This document shows positions 1-11,434 of a DNA stretch of 64,000 nt, one piece after another. Made by a program: the position numbers and the translations under genes. This DNA comes from Branchiostoma floridae. Taxonomy: Eukaryota > Chordata > Leptocardii > Amphioxiformes > Branchiostomatidae. The stretch lies in assembly GCF_000003815.2 (NCBI RefSeq), contig NC_049986.1, forward strand, positions 24,334,952-24,398,951, written 5' to 3'. The notes below the pieces were generated by a model. That model had not been told where the DNA came from. It saw only the letters and a list, made by a program, of their open reading frames with translations, and searched no databases. Each line of letters starts with the position of its first letter. Position 1 is the first letter of the stretch.

Positions 1-35
1 GCATCTACTATGTGTATGTGTCCATTTGTGTGTCC

Positions 36-211
36 ATACCAGTTTGATGATGGATACGGAAGATGACACGTTTGATGTGTGTGCATGTGTGTATTTGTGT
101 ATGTGTGTGTGTGCACATGTGCAGGGTAACACATACCAATTTGTTTACAGCTACAGAAGACGTAGTGTACCGGTGGTGAGGCCAGTGCGGCACGGCAGGG
201 AGTGCCTCCAA
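36..211 (-). repeat. Two decayed partial copies of the 3' end of HSD17B8-like exon 2
   Basis: Bases about 138-211 repeat the end of the exon at 315-399 on the minus strand (LPAVPHWPHHRYTTSSVAVNKLV split by changes) and run up to a former donor position. Bases about 36-80 carry a shorter third copy. Both lie in the intron just downstream of the real donor. They are relics of tandem duplication of the exon-intron junction, separated by TG-rich repeats. Confidence 0.65.
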
Positions 212-213
212 CG

Positions 214-258
214 TCTGTGTGTGTGTGTGTGTATTAGAGTGTGTGTGTTTGTTAGTTT

Positions 259-302
<44 letters not shown>
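214..302. repeat. (TG)n microsatellite
   Basis: Nearly pure TG dinucleotide runs at about 214-232 and 260-302, directly after the donor of the HSD17B8-like exon 2 when read on the minus strand. Confidence 0.9.
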
Positions 303-306
<4 letters not shown>

Positions 307-314
307 GTCCTTAC

Positions 315-1026
315 CAGTTTGTTGACGGCTACAGAAGACGACACGTCCGTTGTGTACAGCTGGTGCGGCCCGTGCGGTACAGCAGGCAGCGACTCCAGCG
401 TCTCCTGCGCCGCCGGCTGGTTCACGTCCACCACGGCAACTGCCGCGCCCTCCCTGGCAAACGTCTGGCACACGGCGCGCCCGATACCGTTCCCGCCACC
501 TGGGGTAACCATAGTAACAATCACTATAGTAACACAACCATACACACGTCTGGCACACGTCTGCACATGTAGCCTTTCTTCGGACAATCCTCAAGGCCAT
601 TTTTAAGAAGTTATTTTGACCTAAATTCTACGGCATCCATCGGTCAGTGTTGAAGATCAATTCCAGTTGAAGACATGGAAGGCTATCTAGGTAAACATCA
701 ATGTACAGTACTAGTATATAACCAGATGGACCTATTGAAGAATACATATGGATCAAACTTTAGAAGACGAACGTTTTATACGGTGTAAGTTTATCGTTCG
801 AGACTGAAAACAAGAACCCGGAAGTATTCATTTCTACGTAACCAGCAAGCGTATATGACTTTGACAACGATGTTAACGAACCTGAAACGCTTTCTTGTCC
901 TGCTATCACTTTGCAAAGGTACCCAGGCAGCTCTTTAATTCTCATCTAACATACAAACTCACCTGTAACCAGAGCTATAGTCCCGGCAAGTCTCCCTCCC
1001 CCAGTTTTCGCCGCCGCGGCCGCCAT
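315..1026 (-). CDS. HSD17B8: HSD17B8-like short-chain dehydrogenase, first two exons (partial at window edge)
   Basis: Two exons on the minus strand join in phase 1: 1026-963 (start codon 1026-1024, donor GTGAGT) and 499-315 (acceptor CCCCAG, donor GTAAGG). The joined product starts MAAAAAKTGGG and runs through ALVTGGGNGIGRAV, the TGxxxGIG dinucleotide-binding motif of a Rossmann-fold short-chain dehydrogenase. It continues EGAAVAVVDVNQPAAQETL and ends at DVSSSVAVNKL, where DV is the adenine-ring motif. The EGAxVAxxDxxxxAAQET pattern resembles vertebrate HSD17B8, which pairs with CBR4 as the 3-ketoacyl-ACP reductase of mitochondrial fatty-acid synthesis. The catalytic NAG, Ser and YxxxK motifs would lie in later exons beyond base 1. 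Family membership is firm; the exact orthologue is an inference. Confidence 0.78.
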
Positions 1027-1304
1027 GTTGGTTTTGACCTTTCACACACAGGTCACCGAATTTTGCGACCTGATTACTACGTGCAGAACACAACGTAGCC
1101 AGTTCGCAGATTAAACCGAGGCGTCCCAAAAGGACACGTCTTGGACATTATGAACTGTATGTTGCGGATGGTTTTGTCATATTCTAAGATACGGAAAAGA
1201 GTCGGGACCATACTTGTCATAACATCCGATTTGCTGCTGTAACTTCCTTCGGTGTCGCTATGTGGCGCGCCTGTATACTTGCCCAGGTTTGCGACCAAGT
1301 CCTA

Positions 1305-1590
1305 CCCGGTGCAATGGCCTAGTGGGTAGAGTGTTCGCCTTGCATTCGGTAGGTCGTGAGTTCGAACCCCGGCCGGGTCATACCAAAGACTTTAAAAATT
1401 GGACATGCTGCTTTCTCTGCTTAGCACTCAGCACTAAAGAGAAAGAGTATGGAAGTTAAACACACATCACTACCAGCGGACCAGCCCCCTGCTGTAGTGG
1501 CTTGCACATGTGTGGCCCAAGGGCTACTCGAAATGGAGATGGGCGCCACCCCAAAAGCATCTGCACAGATGTAAGGGTTTTTCAGGTTTG
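1305..1590 (+). mobile_element. tRNA-derived SINE
   Basis: The left part (about 1308-1380) carries an RNA polymerase III A box (TGGCCTAGTGGGTAGAGTG) and a B box (GAGTTCGAACCCC) at tRNA spacing. It lacks a pairable acceptor stem and is followed by a non-tRNA body of about 200 bases with AAAGACTTTAAAAATT. This is the build of a SINE, not of a functional tRNA gene. The right boundary is estimated. Confidence 0.7.
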
Positions 1591-4184
1591 TATGTGATAT
1601 AGAGCACTTATTATAATTTTAAAACGTCGACGTCATTTCTTTTTCAGCCTAACGTCATATTTAAGTATCGGATGTGTGTGTTCCATGAACAAACTGAACC
1701 CTTCAAATCCAACCTCAGAGTCTATAAAATAATGCATCAGATTCTGTGCTTCCAAAAAAATGTGACCTATGAAATAAACTTTGTTTCCCTTTAAAGTTTT
1801 AAGCACCGAATTCGCCCGGGCGGACGTTGGATGTCAAACCAAACAACGCGAACTAGCCTGCCCTCAGGTTGCGTAATATGGTTGTGTCCAATGTTCAAGC
1901 CGCGATGATGTTTGTTTGACTGTTTGTTTTTATGGAGGTGATGAACTATAGACGTGTGTTTACGTGGGACGTAAACAAGTGGCACTTTATTTTCCTCGTG
2001 GTTGATAAGGACATATACTGGGGAGAAGAATAAAAATATACTAAAATATTTCGATGCACTGTGCTTGGAGATTATTTTCCTTTATATGCTTTGGGTACTT
2101 ATTGAATACTGTACTACATGTATGCATTTTCACAACTTCGAGGGTATCGTTAAGACATGAGCTATCACAATCTGATAAAGAAATATTTGGCGAATTCCAA
2201 ATCAATGCTCGAAAAGCCCTGCATACAACAACAAGCTTAATGATTTATCATTTATGTTAATTAATTATTAGCTAAGAAATTGTGATGATTCAATATGCTT
2301 GGCCTGCATATTATGTAACGTTACGGGTGTCGGCCAATGTCCAAAATCCATGTTGATTAGTGTGGGCGGCATGTCTGTGTGTGTTTGTGTATGGGAGGGG
2401 GTGGTTGTCAATGACAAATGAACTTACTCCTATTATTTATTATTTTAACTATTAATGCAAAAAAAAAAGAAATTGAAGAACTGGTGATGTCGAGTCCATG
2501 TTAAGCTAACACTTTAAAGAAATGACTGGCCTCGCTGGACAGGCATTATGACATATTCTTATTTCTGACCTGAATTTTAAGAGTCAGTACCTGTAATTTG
2601 AAACTTTTGCACAGTTTCCATGTTTCAAGCGAGGAAATCAATAATAGTCACATAGACCATACATACATTTATATATGTGTGTGTGTGTATGTGTGTGATG
2701 GACTTGTTAGACGTTGACTATTGTCATTGGTTGTTATTTTCTCCATGTCAAATCCTATGTGTGTAATGTCCTTATCTATCAGTAACAATAAATATATAGA
2801 TTGAAATATGCCACATATATAAAAAATTGAATAATCTGTCACACAGGTGACACTCTATATTAGCCAGGTCAAAGGGTATACTATCACCTGACCGCCATGG
2901 TCTATGCATCACGCATGCGTGAGTGACTGACTAGCCCGCTCAGCTGTTGTTGGAAAGGATGGAAACTTCTCGTCCAATCACTGAGCGCCATTTCGGACCT
3001 GCCCACTCTTTGCTAGGAGGTGAAATGTTCAAGGACACAAAGTGCTGTCGTCAGATGTTTCTTGATTAGATTTCCTGTAAATCGAGAAAAACAACAACAT
3101 AAGAGCAGACAAACAGATAGTGACGGATGTTTTCGCGCTCCTGAAGGTCACCTTTCTGTTATTTGTGCCATGGCCGAATCACTGACCGTTTGGTCAGATG
3201 ATAAAAATAACTTAAAAGCGTCAAGTAGTGTGACCCAAGATCCCCAAGGGCATTCACCTGTTATTTGTGTCATTACCGAATGACTAATCGTTTCGCTGAA
3301 GAGAAATGAATTCAGTGACCCTCCGATTCCCGAAAAGTTATACTTAGTATAATATATTTTGTGTTGGTCTTTTAACGTATGTTTCTGTGGCATTTTTTGT
3401 GTCTTTCTAGTGATGCGTGTTTTTCTCTAAATTAGTCCCAGCAAGAGGGACTAACAAAAGTAGCAATTAGTAAATATTCTACGTCTATTTGGGGTCTGAT
3501 GGAATCTTTTCTTTTTTAAGAAATATTTTACATCCGAATGGAACGAACTAGTACATCAGTTGCAAACATACACGATGTTTAAACAGAAGCTAATGAATCA
3601 CAACATATGGCACATGAGGTACTCGATAAGGCACGTGTTTTATGATATTTTGTATGATGATTGTTACGTAGTTAGTACTTGTAATTGTGGGAAGTTGTAA
3701 TATGCTGTGTATGTTATGCCCAGTGCCCATATTTTCTGTGTAGTTTTGTTACCCCTGGAAGAGTAGCTGCCATAGTTCATGCTACAGCTAATGGTTCTCC
3801 TGTCGTTTCGACAGATGAGCAGGCAGACAGGCATTTTTACCTGTTTTTTTGCCTGACCCGCACATGACTTTTTATGGTGAAGGAGGGGTGTGCAATTCCT
3901 TCTCCACTCTCTCGTCTACTGGAGCACTAAGTCTCACAGGGACACAACTGTATGACACGTGTGAGACGGCTTCAGCAGATGCAGCTTTGTTATTCGGAGT
4001 ATCCGTCTCCTAGGAGGACTTCCGACCAAGGATGTAAGGAGTTCCTCCTACCCCTGATCGCGCGACTCGTGTGTCATGGCGGGTGCGTCATGCCCGAACA
4101 TGCCCCTAAGCCTGTCTCGGCCAAGAAAGCCCCGCCAAGGCCACTAGCCGCAGCTAAGTACCATTTACACCTGAGTTAGGTGAG
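1591..4184. other. Gene-poor intergenic DNA
   Basis: No exon with convincing splice sites or family resemblance was found on either strand. The stretch is AT-rich with short simple repeats (TG run near 2676-2696, A run near 2460). A diverged repeat of about 40 bases with CTGTTATTTGTG occurs at about 3145-3185 and 3250-3290. Short open frames here have no recognisable domain. Confidence 0.5.
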
Positions 4185-4303
4185 GAAAGTCGTGTAAAGT
4201 GCTTTTCCCAAGGGCACAAGATCGGTGACACGGCAGGCGGATTCGAACCCGCAACCTCTCGGTCTCGAGCCGAATATGCTGCCACTGCGCCACGTGGTCC
4301 CAC
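4185..4303 (-). mobile_element. tRNA-derived SINE, minus strand
   Basis: Read on the minus strand it begins GACCACGTGGCGCAGTGG (A box) and has GCGGGTTCGAATCCGCC (B box) at tRNA distance, followed by a non-tRNA tail ending near TTTCCTCACC. The would-be acceptor stem ends do not pair, so a working tRNA is unlikely. The tail may extend left to about 4010. Confidence 0.6.
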
Positions 4304-4437
4304 TACTAAAGGTGTTGATAAAACAATAAATGATTAACATTCTTCTATCATATATATTAGATGGGCGTGACGGAACAATCTGGAAGATGTTTATCGATCG
4401 AAAACAGGTGAAAGTTCGTCACTATTATTGCATGGTA

Positions 4438-5015
4438 CGAGGGGCATTCAATAAGTAATGCCCCTGACCCACTTCCAGTTGTCTGATCTAAATGAAATTT
4501 TGCATGTGTAATGAGTCATATGTCTATGGCTTATGTTGCAAAAAACAGCTCTGAACTAACTGTGGTTACTGATTTACTGGTGTTTGAACTGAGTCAGGTG
4601 TGAAATGGACCAGGTGTGAAATGGAGCATGTTGAGTGTCGCGCAGTGATCCGGTTTTTGTATTTGAAAGGACGCACACCAAAGGGGACTTTTGATGAAAT
4701 GAAAAAAACTTATGGTGATGATGCCCCATCATATGACCTTGTAAAACGCTGGCATCCTGAATTCAAACAAGGTCGGAAGTCTGTGGAAACAGCTCCCAGA
4801 CCTGGTCGTCCCTCTTCTGCCATTGATGAGGCATCTGTCGGAGGACCAACCTGGGATGTCCTACAAGAACGGTGTCCAGAGCTACATCAAATGATGGGAG
4901 AAATGCAAAACTCTGGGTGTTTCCTATGAAGAGAAAGACTAATAACTGTGCCAAGTTTCATTAATATCCTGCTATGGGAAATGGGTCAGGGGCATTACTT
5001 ATTGAATGCCCCTCG
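4438..5015 (+). mobile_element. Internally deleted mariner-type element with perfect terminal inverted repeats
   Basis: The element is 578 bases long, bounded by the TA duplications at 4436-4437 and 5016-5017. Its ends are perfect inverted repeats of 34 bases starting CGAGGGGCATTCAATAAG. Only a fragment of the transposase, the N-terminal helix-turn-helix part, remains inside. TA target sites and the HTH type place it in the Tc1/mariner superfamily. Perfect TIRs suggest recent movement, presumably using transposase supplied in trans. Confidence 0.88.
4600..4929 (+). pseudogene. Truncated mariner transposase (HTH domain only)
   Basis: The open frame of 109 codons begins MKWTRCEMEHVECRAVIRF. 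Residues about 9-72 look like the HTH_48 DNA-binding domain of mariner transposases (RAVIRFLYLKGRTPKG, then SYDLVKRWHPEFKQGRKS and a GRPSS linker). The family usually reads W at the start of the second helix as VKRWxxxFKxGR, as here. After about residue 75 the frame loses resemblance, and the DDD catalytic domain of about 200 residues is absent. It could at most encode a DNA-binding protein; more likely it is a dead remnant. It lies wholly inside the TIR-bounded element at 4438-5015. Confidence 0.8.
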
Positions 5016-6299
5016 TAACAGCGTCATTTATAGCATATACACCTTTGATAACACGGCGTTTAAGCTGTGCTCAATCTTAGCCATTTCCATAGACATGGTG
5101 TAGTGCTACGTACCAGGAGGTACCGCATGCGTTATGTAATGAGAAGCAATAAAAATATAAATCAGAAAGTGTGTTTGTGCTTTGAGTGGTCCCATCAGCG
5201 GTGACATGAACCTCATCATGTACCGATCCTGTTTATCAGTTGAACCGCCGGCTGTCACGTCAAATCAACATTTACTCTGCGGCAGAAGTCAGATATCGCG
5301 CTTATTGATTTGCGTCAAAGTTTTAATTGAGCCCCAAACAAGCCTCTGACAACGTTCTTTATCATATACAGAGAATTTATTGAAAGTTCACTGTAACCCT
5401 TTAAAGCAGTACTTCTGAGTATTTTCATTACATATTTACGTAGTTCGTGTACATAAACAATTAGTAACTTTTGTAACAACTGGCCGTATTTAATTGTATC
5501 AGTGATGGTGTGAAATATCATCTTACATGCACCTATTTTCAGTTGTTGTGTGTTGATGTTTTCGTCTTACTAGGACTTGTCCATTACCCACAGGCGTATA
5601 TGGCAGCAAAAGGGGAACTCACCACGCTTTGAATGCGCAGTTTTAACATCAGTTACACCTCAGTGACAGACACGCATTCTAAGTCCCTCCCCACGTGATG
5701 GCATAGTCAGTTCCAAACGTTTACCTCTGACAATGAGACAAATTCTATCACGCGTACCGGATGACGGCTGTTCATGTTTGGGCAAACATACAGTCATGTT
5801 TGTCATATCATGTTTAACATGGAGTCAACAGTCTTGACTGACATGATTATTCGGCAGAGCCGAGGTCAATTTCCGATAAAGTTGTTGTAAACATTTCGAT
5901 GTTTTCGACTAAATGAGAAATGAAAAACGTCATGTGTAAGCAAAAATACATGTTTGAACGCGTAAGTGGGAACAAAGGAACAGTCAAGACATTGAAAACA
6001 CTTCAGAGATCATATCGCTGAGAAGTTGTGACATATTTGCTTGGGACTTGAACCAGTTTTGGCGACCGTTCATAATCACCTTACCCTGGTGGTCCAGAGT
6101 TCGAGGCCCGTGTGGCCCATATGGCTGCAAAGGGTACGAGTCATATGAGTACGAGTCTGGACTCTTTGGGGGCCTGTTTTCGTGACTCCATGAATTAAAG
6201 AATTCATATTGGGCATCATCGAAAATAAAAATGAAGAGAAAAAAGTAGGTGAGAGGGCGAGAGGTGGGATATCATAAATCACCTACTAAGTGTTTTTAA

Positions 6300-6445
6300 A
6301 CTTAACGCTTGTTTGATGAATACACACTTCACACATCAAGTGTTGTGCTTACACACTGAAAGCTTTGTTAAGGGTTTATAACCGATCTTGACAACAACCT
6401 GCTGCAACAGCAAGTTGTAAAAGGGTCAACAAGGTTTTACATAAA
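6300..6445 (+). repeat. Left arm of an imperfect long inverted repeat
   Basis: This arm is homologous, in inverted orientation, to 8350-8500. Shared blocks include CTTGTTGACC, TCAAGATCGG and ACAACACTTG (as read in the right-arm direction). Identity is moderate, roughly three quarters by eye. It could be one end of a transposon of about 2.2 kb or one of two independent solo copies. Confidence 0.5.
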
Positions 6446-8349
6446 TCAGCTTGACAGCAAGGGTACCTTATTGTTACCTGTGTCACTGTAACATCGTATT
6501 GGACTGGCTCATATCCAAGAGGGCGCAATGAGAGGAGTCGGCAATCTTATATTGCATCGTACTGGAAAGACTAGCGTGCCTCACCGGTGAAAGAAACCGG
6601 ATGCATGATGATGATGATATCACGTCTGGTAATGTCATGTTAAGGTGCGAAAGATCTATGTTGGGGTATGTTTGAAAGATGTTAAGCTCTCCAGAATACA
6701 TTGCTTAAGCGTAGCCGAAACCCCCGTACAGACCCTCAGGTTACCAAGTTTGCAAATCACAGCACCTTTACACACACGTAAATCATGGCGTTTGATGTCA
6801 GAAAATGCTGACTGCATTCCTCTTTTTCTTCAGCCACTCTGCAAACTATTCTGTTATGATCACGATTTTAGAACTAGACAGGCCGACATTTGCTTGAGAG
6901 CAAATACAGCATATTTCAGCCATCTCCCTCCCCATGCAACGTGCAATTGTGTGAGGTTAACGTTAACTTAATCTCTTTCCGAAATTTTCCAATTTCTTTG
7001 TTTGAGTGTTTCAGATGACAACCGGTGTGATCATTGCCTTGTACACCCCTGAAGCGTTGGAATGCTTAATCGCAACCAACAAATAAGAAACTGTGTAATG
7101 ACAGATAAAGATGTCTTCCTTCGCGGTCGTCATGGACATACGTACGTCAATAGGCATGCCATGATTCCGCGATAATTGCGCTCGTTGTCAAGCAGATCAT
7201 CCAAATTTAGCTCATCTGAAGCTTCAAGCTGATAACAATATTTGCACATCGGTGATTTCAATAAGATAGAAGATCAATATGAGCTGGTTCCTATCACCCC
7301 CTGTGTCTTAAGTACACCGCGGATTATTTATCCCTTAATCTTTTTTTATACCGTTGAGGTTTCACTGAACAGGACACCAGCTGATTTGTAATAATGTCCA
7401 AATGCTGCGGATGCAAACAGCTAGATTTTGAGGTCCCTTGAGGTAATAACAATGATCCATGTGATGAATATATATGACTTTGTTTGATACAGCAAAACTC
7501 ATAGCACTTATAGACACAGATACTGCAAAGGTTTGTAAACTTTTACATGTGTACCCCGGACAGATTGTTCTACAGGTATAAAGGAAACTCTAAAACACCG
7601 AAGGATAAGTTGATTCGGCTTGGAATATTCGGTTAATGAAAAAGTGTTCAGTGCTGAGATTGGGAATTTCAAACGACGGGTCGCCATTCAATAACACGTT
7701 ATTGGCTTTCATCCGTTTGCATAGTGTATGGACTTTGGTTCCATTACCGAGGGGGGGGGGGGTCCTGTGATTTATGCTCATGCAGAGCTACTGAGATTTC
7801 TGTGCTTAGTAACTAATGGGCTCTACATGGAGGTCTACACAACGCCTTTTAACGAATTTTGGAGTGCATATATTCATATTGTGGGCCTAATCACAGTACC
7901 ACATATGTAGATTGATTACGTTCTACGTTTTAAGACAAAATCAGTTTCATGTATAGAACGCTAAGCTGCCTGCTACAATTTTTAAAGCAGTCGCCTTACA
8001 ACTTTACAATGGCAAAACAGATCGTAGTGCCTCGCATTCAGAAGGGACCTTAGGGGGACTTTGAGATGACTATTCTCCCCTTTGCGTAGGAAAATAGGTG
8101 CTTCGTGGAAAACCGCATGTAGGCCACCTCTAATTGTTTTCTATTGTTCTAGTTATGTGCAAGCTCTTGCATTTTGGGGACAGTCGCGAATATATCGTAC
8201 AAAGTTCAGCTCGCCTGCGACGAGCAAAGGTCTCTTGTGGCAGGTCGATGGTGTCATTACCTCACAAAAACACAAAAACATGTACCATTGTACGCCCTAA
8301 AATAGCACATGTAACAGTGCTAGGTGCATAGGCTGTCCCATTGATCTAT

Positions 8350-8500
8350 GTACGACCCTTGTTGACCGGGTCGAATTTGCTGTCGCAGCAAGTTGTAGTC
8401 AAGATCGGCTGTAAATTCTTAGCAAATCTGTCACCGTGTCAAACACAACACTTGTGTATGAAGTGTTTGTTCAGTCAACAGGCGTTGTGTTCGAACGCAC
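8350..8500 (-). repeat. Right arm of an imperfect long inverted repeat
   Basis: Mate of 6300-6445. The DNA between the arms holds no recognisable transposase, so a non-autonomous element or two opposed solo repeats are equally possible. Confidence 0.5.
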
Positions 8501-9693
8501 GCAGTCGGTTGGGTGGCGTGTTGTACTTAAGAACAGCTGAGGGTGGAAAGACTAGTAGACTACCTACGCCGCCGATGTTAAGCGTTAAGAAAGGTGCAAG
8601 AGACAGGCGTTTGATATATAAAAAAAAGCAGAAAGAACTAACGACATTGATGTATACTTGTGATAGTAAATCAATTTACCTGTGAGAAACAGAACGGTGT
8701 GCACTGTATTTGCTTTGAACTTAGTTTGGACCTTGTTAGTCACTAAAGAGTGTTTGAAACAAACCCCTGTATTTTCCCCACTCATGACAAAGCCGTTTTA
8801 CCAATAGACATGTGGCCATGTGTAGTGGCCTTATGTACCTTGTACCCATAGAGCGGTATGTATCAGCCATTGTGTATCCCCGCCCTTCGGCGTAACGCAC
8901 CAGCTCCACAGGCATGTGGTGGGGGATAGTCGTATCGTATTATACAGTCTCAGCTATTCATGACATTTCGAATAGCCACTGGCTAGTCAGACATCCAAAC
9001 CAGGCAAATACATGGTATCAAATGACGTAGCATTTTTCAGACTATGTCATTAGAGGTAAAATCGTACTTGAGCAATACAAATGAAATCTAAGTTGCTGAT
9101 CATCTGAAAACCGACATTTCCCACGAATACGTACATCGCCAGTCTTAAAGTCTCCTTTCACTTGCCCCATTGTCAAGTTCAACCGCCTCAAAATCAGCCC
9201 ATGTCAGCATATTTTGTCATGTTGGACATGATATATGAAATACAAATATATCGAATACTGTACTTGACGCTGCAAAACACATTGACAAGTTTTGTTACAT
9301 GTTCTTCAACAGGCAAGTTACAGTCCCCAACACAATGTAGCTGTCAGTCAAACCTTGGCCCGATAAGAAATCTGCTGAACCAGGGTAACGTGCCCGGTGT
9401 GGCGGTATGGGTGCTGACTTGTTCTGGCAGGGGGGTCGTATCAACCAATGGGCACTCTGTTTGTTGAAGGGGCAGGTCACAATTCCTTTTGTCAGACGCA
9501 AAACGAAATCTATTGGCGGATCCCCATCGCAACACGATGCTATGATATACCTGGTCAAGGTTTTAACATGTTGAACTTGACTTTTGAGCGGTTGGTGGAT
9601 CTCGGGTACATTGTGGAAGTATAAAAAGCTGAATTCACATGTCTCACCGAATACTGTTTTCTTTTTAAAATTGCGATCTTACGCGAGTACAGA

Positions 9694-9835
9694 TGTTTTC
9701 ATTCGACTTGAACTTGGTCTCGTCACCTGATGTCAGTTGAGAAACTTTGGAGTATTGAGCGGTCATCCGTGCCTATAAAAGCCCGAGCGCGCCTCGAGTT
9801 GTTCTCACTGGTGGATGACACACAAGACTGAAACC
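9694..9835 (+). promoter_or_regulatory. Promoter cassette 1 of the yolk-protein-like gene
   Basis: A TATA box (TATAAAA, 9774-9780) lies 62 bases before the ATG at 9836. An upstream conserved block, CATTCGACTTGAACTTGG, starts near 9700 and is followed by a TCACCTGATG motif. The block from TATA to ATG, including TTGTTCTCACTGGTGGATGA, is nearly identical in cassettes 2 and 3. Confidence 0.8.
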
Positions 9836-9887
9836 ATGAAGCTGTTTCTTCTCCTTCTTTCCGTGGCTTATGCCAACGCTATCCTTG
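9836..9887 (+). CDS. Alternative first coding exon 1a (signal peptide)
   Basis: It encodes MKLFLLLLSVAYANAIL plus one base and ends at donor GTAAGT in phase 1, the phase needed by exon 2 at 14570. The peptide is a classic short secretion signal with Ala-Asn-Ala before cleavage. The 52-base length equals exons 1c and 1d. It can splice to the same body as 1d and would give the same mature protein. It could instead be a silent duplicate; transcript 5' ends would decide. Confidence 0.72.
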
Positions 9888-10478
9888 GTAAGTTCTGGTC
9901 TTTATGCTATCATTAACATGAGGTGCTAGTTGTTATAGGATCTTTCCCTCTTTCTCTCCCGATCCCAAATTGCTCTTAAACTTTATCTTTACCTAGTCAT
10001 GCCTCATACCTGAGAGTGGAACTATGGTACCAACCAGTACTGTATCAGTCTCTTCCGTGTTCCCCTGTTCCGTGTCTCTGTTTGAGCTTTGAGTTGTGAG
10101 AACACTCTGTCATTGACATACCCATCCAGTGTCGGACACCATCGCCTAACCTCTTTCGTGGTCTCCAACGGCTTCTCTTCTCACTGACGATCCCTTTTAA
10201 TGTGCCAGTGCTGTTGTTGGCCGCTCTAGTGACATGGCCAAAGTATTGTTGTTTTCGCCTTTATTTTATGTTAAGTAGCCTTCAATAGCTCTAAGGAAGG
10301 TCTTTAAGTCCGCAGCACACGTCATCATCGGGTGAGAGGAAACTTTGATGAACCTGCCCTAGTACAGAACTTCTCGTTGGGCTGTTTTGTCTACAACATG
10401 CTGAAGGCATATCAAGTGTAGCTCTTGATGACGGCTAAATTTTGTCCCGAGAATCATGTGTGGGGCGGTCCCTATGGT

Positions 10479-10621
10479 ATTTTCATTCGACTTGAACTTG
10501 GCCTTGTCACCTGATGTTGGTTGACTTTGATCCAAAACGTTTGAGCGGCCCTATGTGCCTATAAAAGCCCGAGCGCGCCGTAGTTTGTTCTCACTGGTGG
10601 ATGATACACAAGCCTGAAACC
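10479..10621 (+). promoter_or_regulatory. Promoter cassette 2 of the yolk-protein-like gene
   Basis: TATAAAA at 10560-10566, again 62 bases before the ATG (10622), with the same upstream block starting at about 10481. The cassette repeats cassette 1 at a spacing of about 786 bases. Confidence 0.8.
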
Positions 10622-10676
10622 ATGAAGCTGTTTCTTGTCCTACTTGCCGTGGCTTATGCCAGCGCTGCCCCTACAC
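10622..10676 (+). CDS. Alternative first coding exon 1b (signal peptide)
   Basis: It encodes MKLFLVLLAVAYASAAPT plus one base, then donor GTAAGT, phase 1. It is one codon longer than the other copies but keeps the splice phase, so it can join exon 2 at 14570. The hydrophobic core and small residues before the cleavage site are intact. Confidence 0.72.
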
Positions 10677-11244
10677 GTAAGTTTTGGTATTTATGCTTTC
10701 ATAAACCTGCCGTGTTAGTTGCGCAGATGTTATTGAAACTTTCCCTCTATCTCAAATTACTCTTGAACTTTATTTTTTTCCTTTATTTTCTCGTCATGCC
10801 TGAGGGTCGGGACTATGGTAGCATACAGTCCTCCTCTCCCTGGCTCTTTGAGAGCACCCTGCCATTGACATACACATCCAGTCTCAGACATCATCACCCC
10901 ATCTCTTTCGTGGTCTCCCATGCCTCTTCTTACCTTTGATGTTTCATTTTGATATGCCAGTGGTGATGTTGGCCGCTCTAGTGACATGGCAAAAGTATTA
11001 GAGTTTCCGCCTTTGAATGATGTTAAGTAGCGTTCAATAGCTCTAGAGAAGGTATTTAAGTCCGCAGCACACGTCATCACCGGGCGAGAGGAAACTTTGA
11101 TGAACCTGACCTCGTACAGAACTTGTCGTTGGGCTGTTTTATCTATAACATGCTGAAGGCAACTGCCATCAGGCATTTCAAGTGTAGCTCCTGATGACGA
11201 CTAAATTTTGTCCACGAGAGAATCATGCGGGGCGGACCCTATGG

Positions 11245-11382
11245 TGTTTTCATTCGACTTGAACTTGGCATCGTCACCTGATGTTGGTTGACGTTGATCC
11301 AAAGCGTAATGAGCGGTGCCTATAAAAGCCCGAGCGTACCGCGAGTTGTTCTCACTGGTGGATGATACACAAGCCTGAAACC
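11245..11382 (+). promoter_or_regulatory. Promoter cassette 3 of the yolk-protein-like gene
   Basis: TATAAAA at 11321-11327, 62 bases before the ATG (11383), with the same upstream block from about 11247. It lies about 761 bases after cassette 2. Confidence 0.8.
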
Positions 11383-11434
11383 ATGAAGCTGTTTCTTCTC
11401 CTACTTGTCGTGGCTTATGCCAACGCTGTCGCTG
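11383..11434 (+). CDS. Alternative first coding exon 1c (signal peptide)
   Basis: It encodes MKLFLLLLVVAYANAVA plus one base, then donor GTAAGT in phase 1. Open frame, signal-peptide character and donor are intact, so it is a functional candidate alternative first exon. Confidence 0.72.

Larger units (their letters stand above)
5018..9690. other. Gene-poor intergenic DNA upstream of the yolk-protein-like gene
   Basis: No exon could be supported. The stretch contains the imperfect inverted repeat described separately (6300-6445 and 8350-8500) and a G run at 7750-7760. The longest open frames (for example 8341-8685 plus) have no domain, no splice context and no codon bias like the neighbouring gene. 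Confidence 0.5.

Noticed and set aside
1305-1380. Functional tRNA gene on the plus strand
   Set aside because: Same reason: good internal promoter boxes, no cloverleaf acceptor stem, SINE body attached.
4185-4303. Functional tRNA gene on the minus strand
   Set aside because: A and B boxes are present but the acceptor stem does not pair and a long non-tRNA tail follows; a SINE explains it better.
8341-8685. Open frame of 114 codons
   Set aside because: It overlaps the right arm of an inverted repeat, has no recognisable domain and no supporting splice or promoter context.
9836-11434. Three small separate secreted-peptide genes
   Set aside because: Each frame is only a signal peptide ending at a phase 1 donor identical in kind to that of exon 1d; no separate body exon was found after them.
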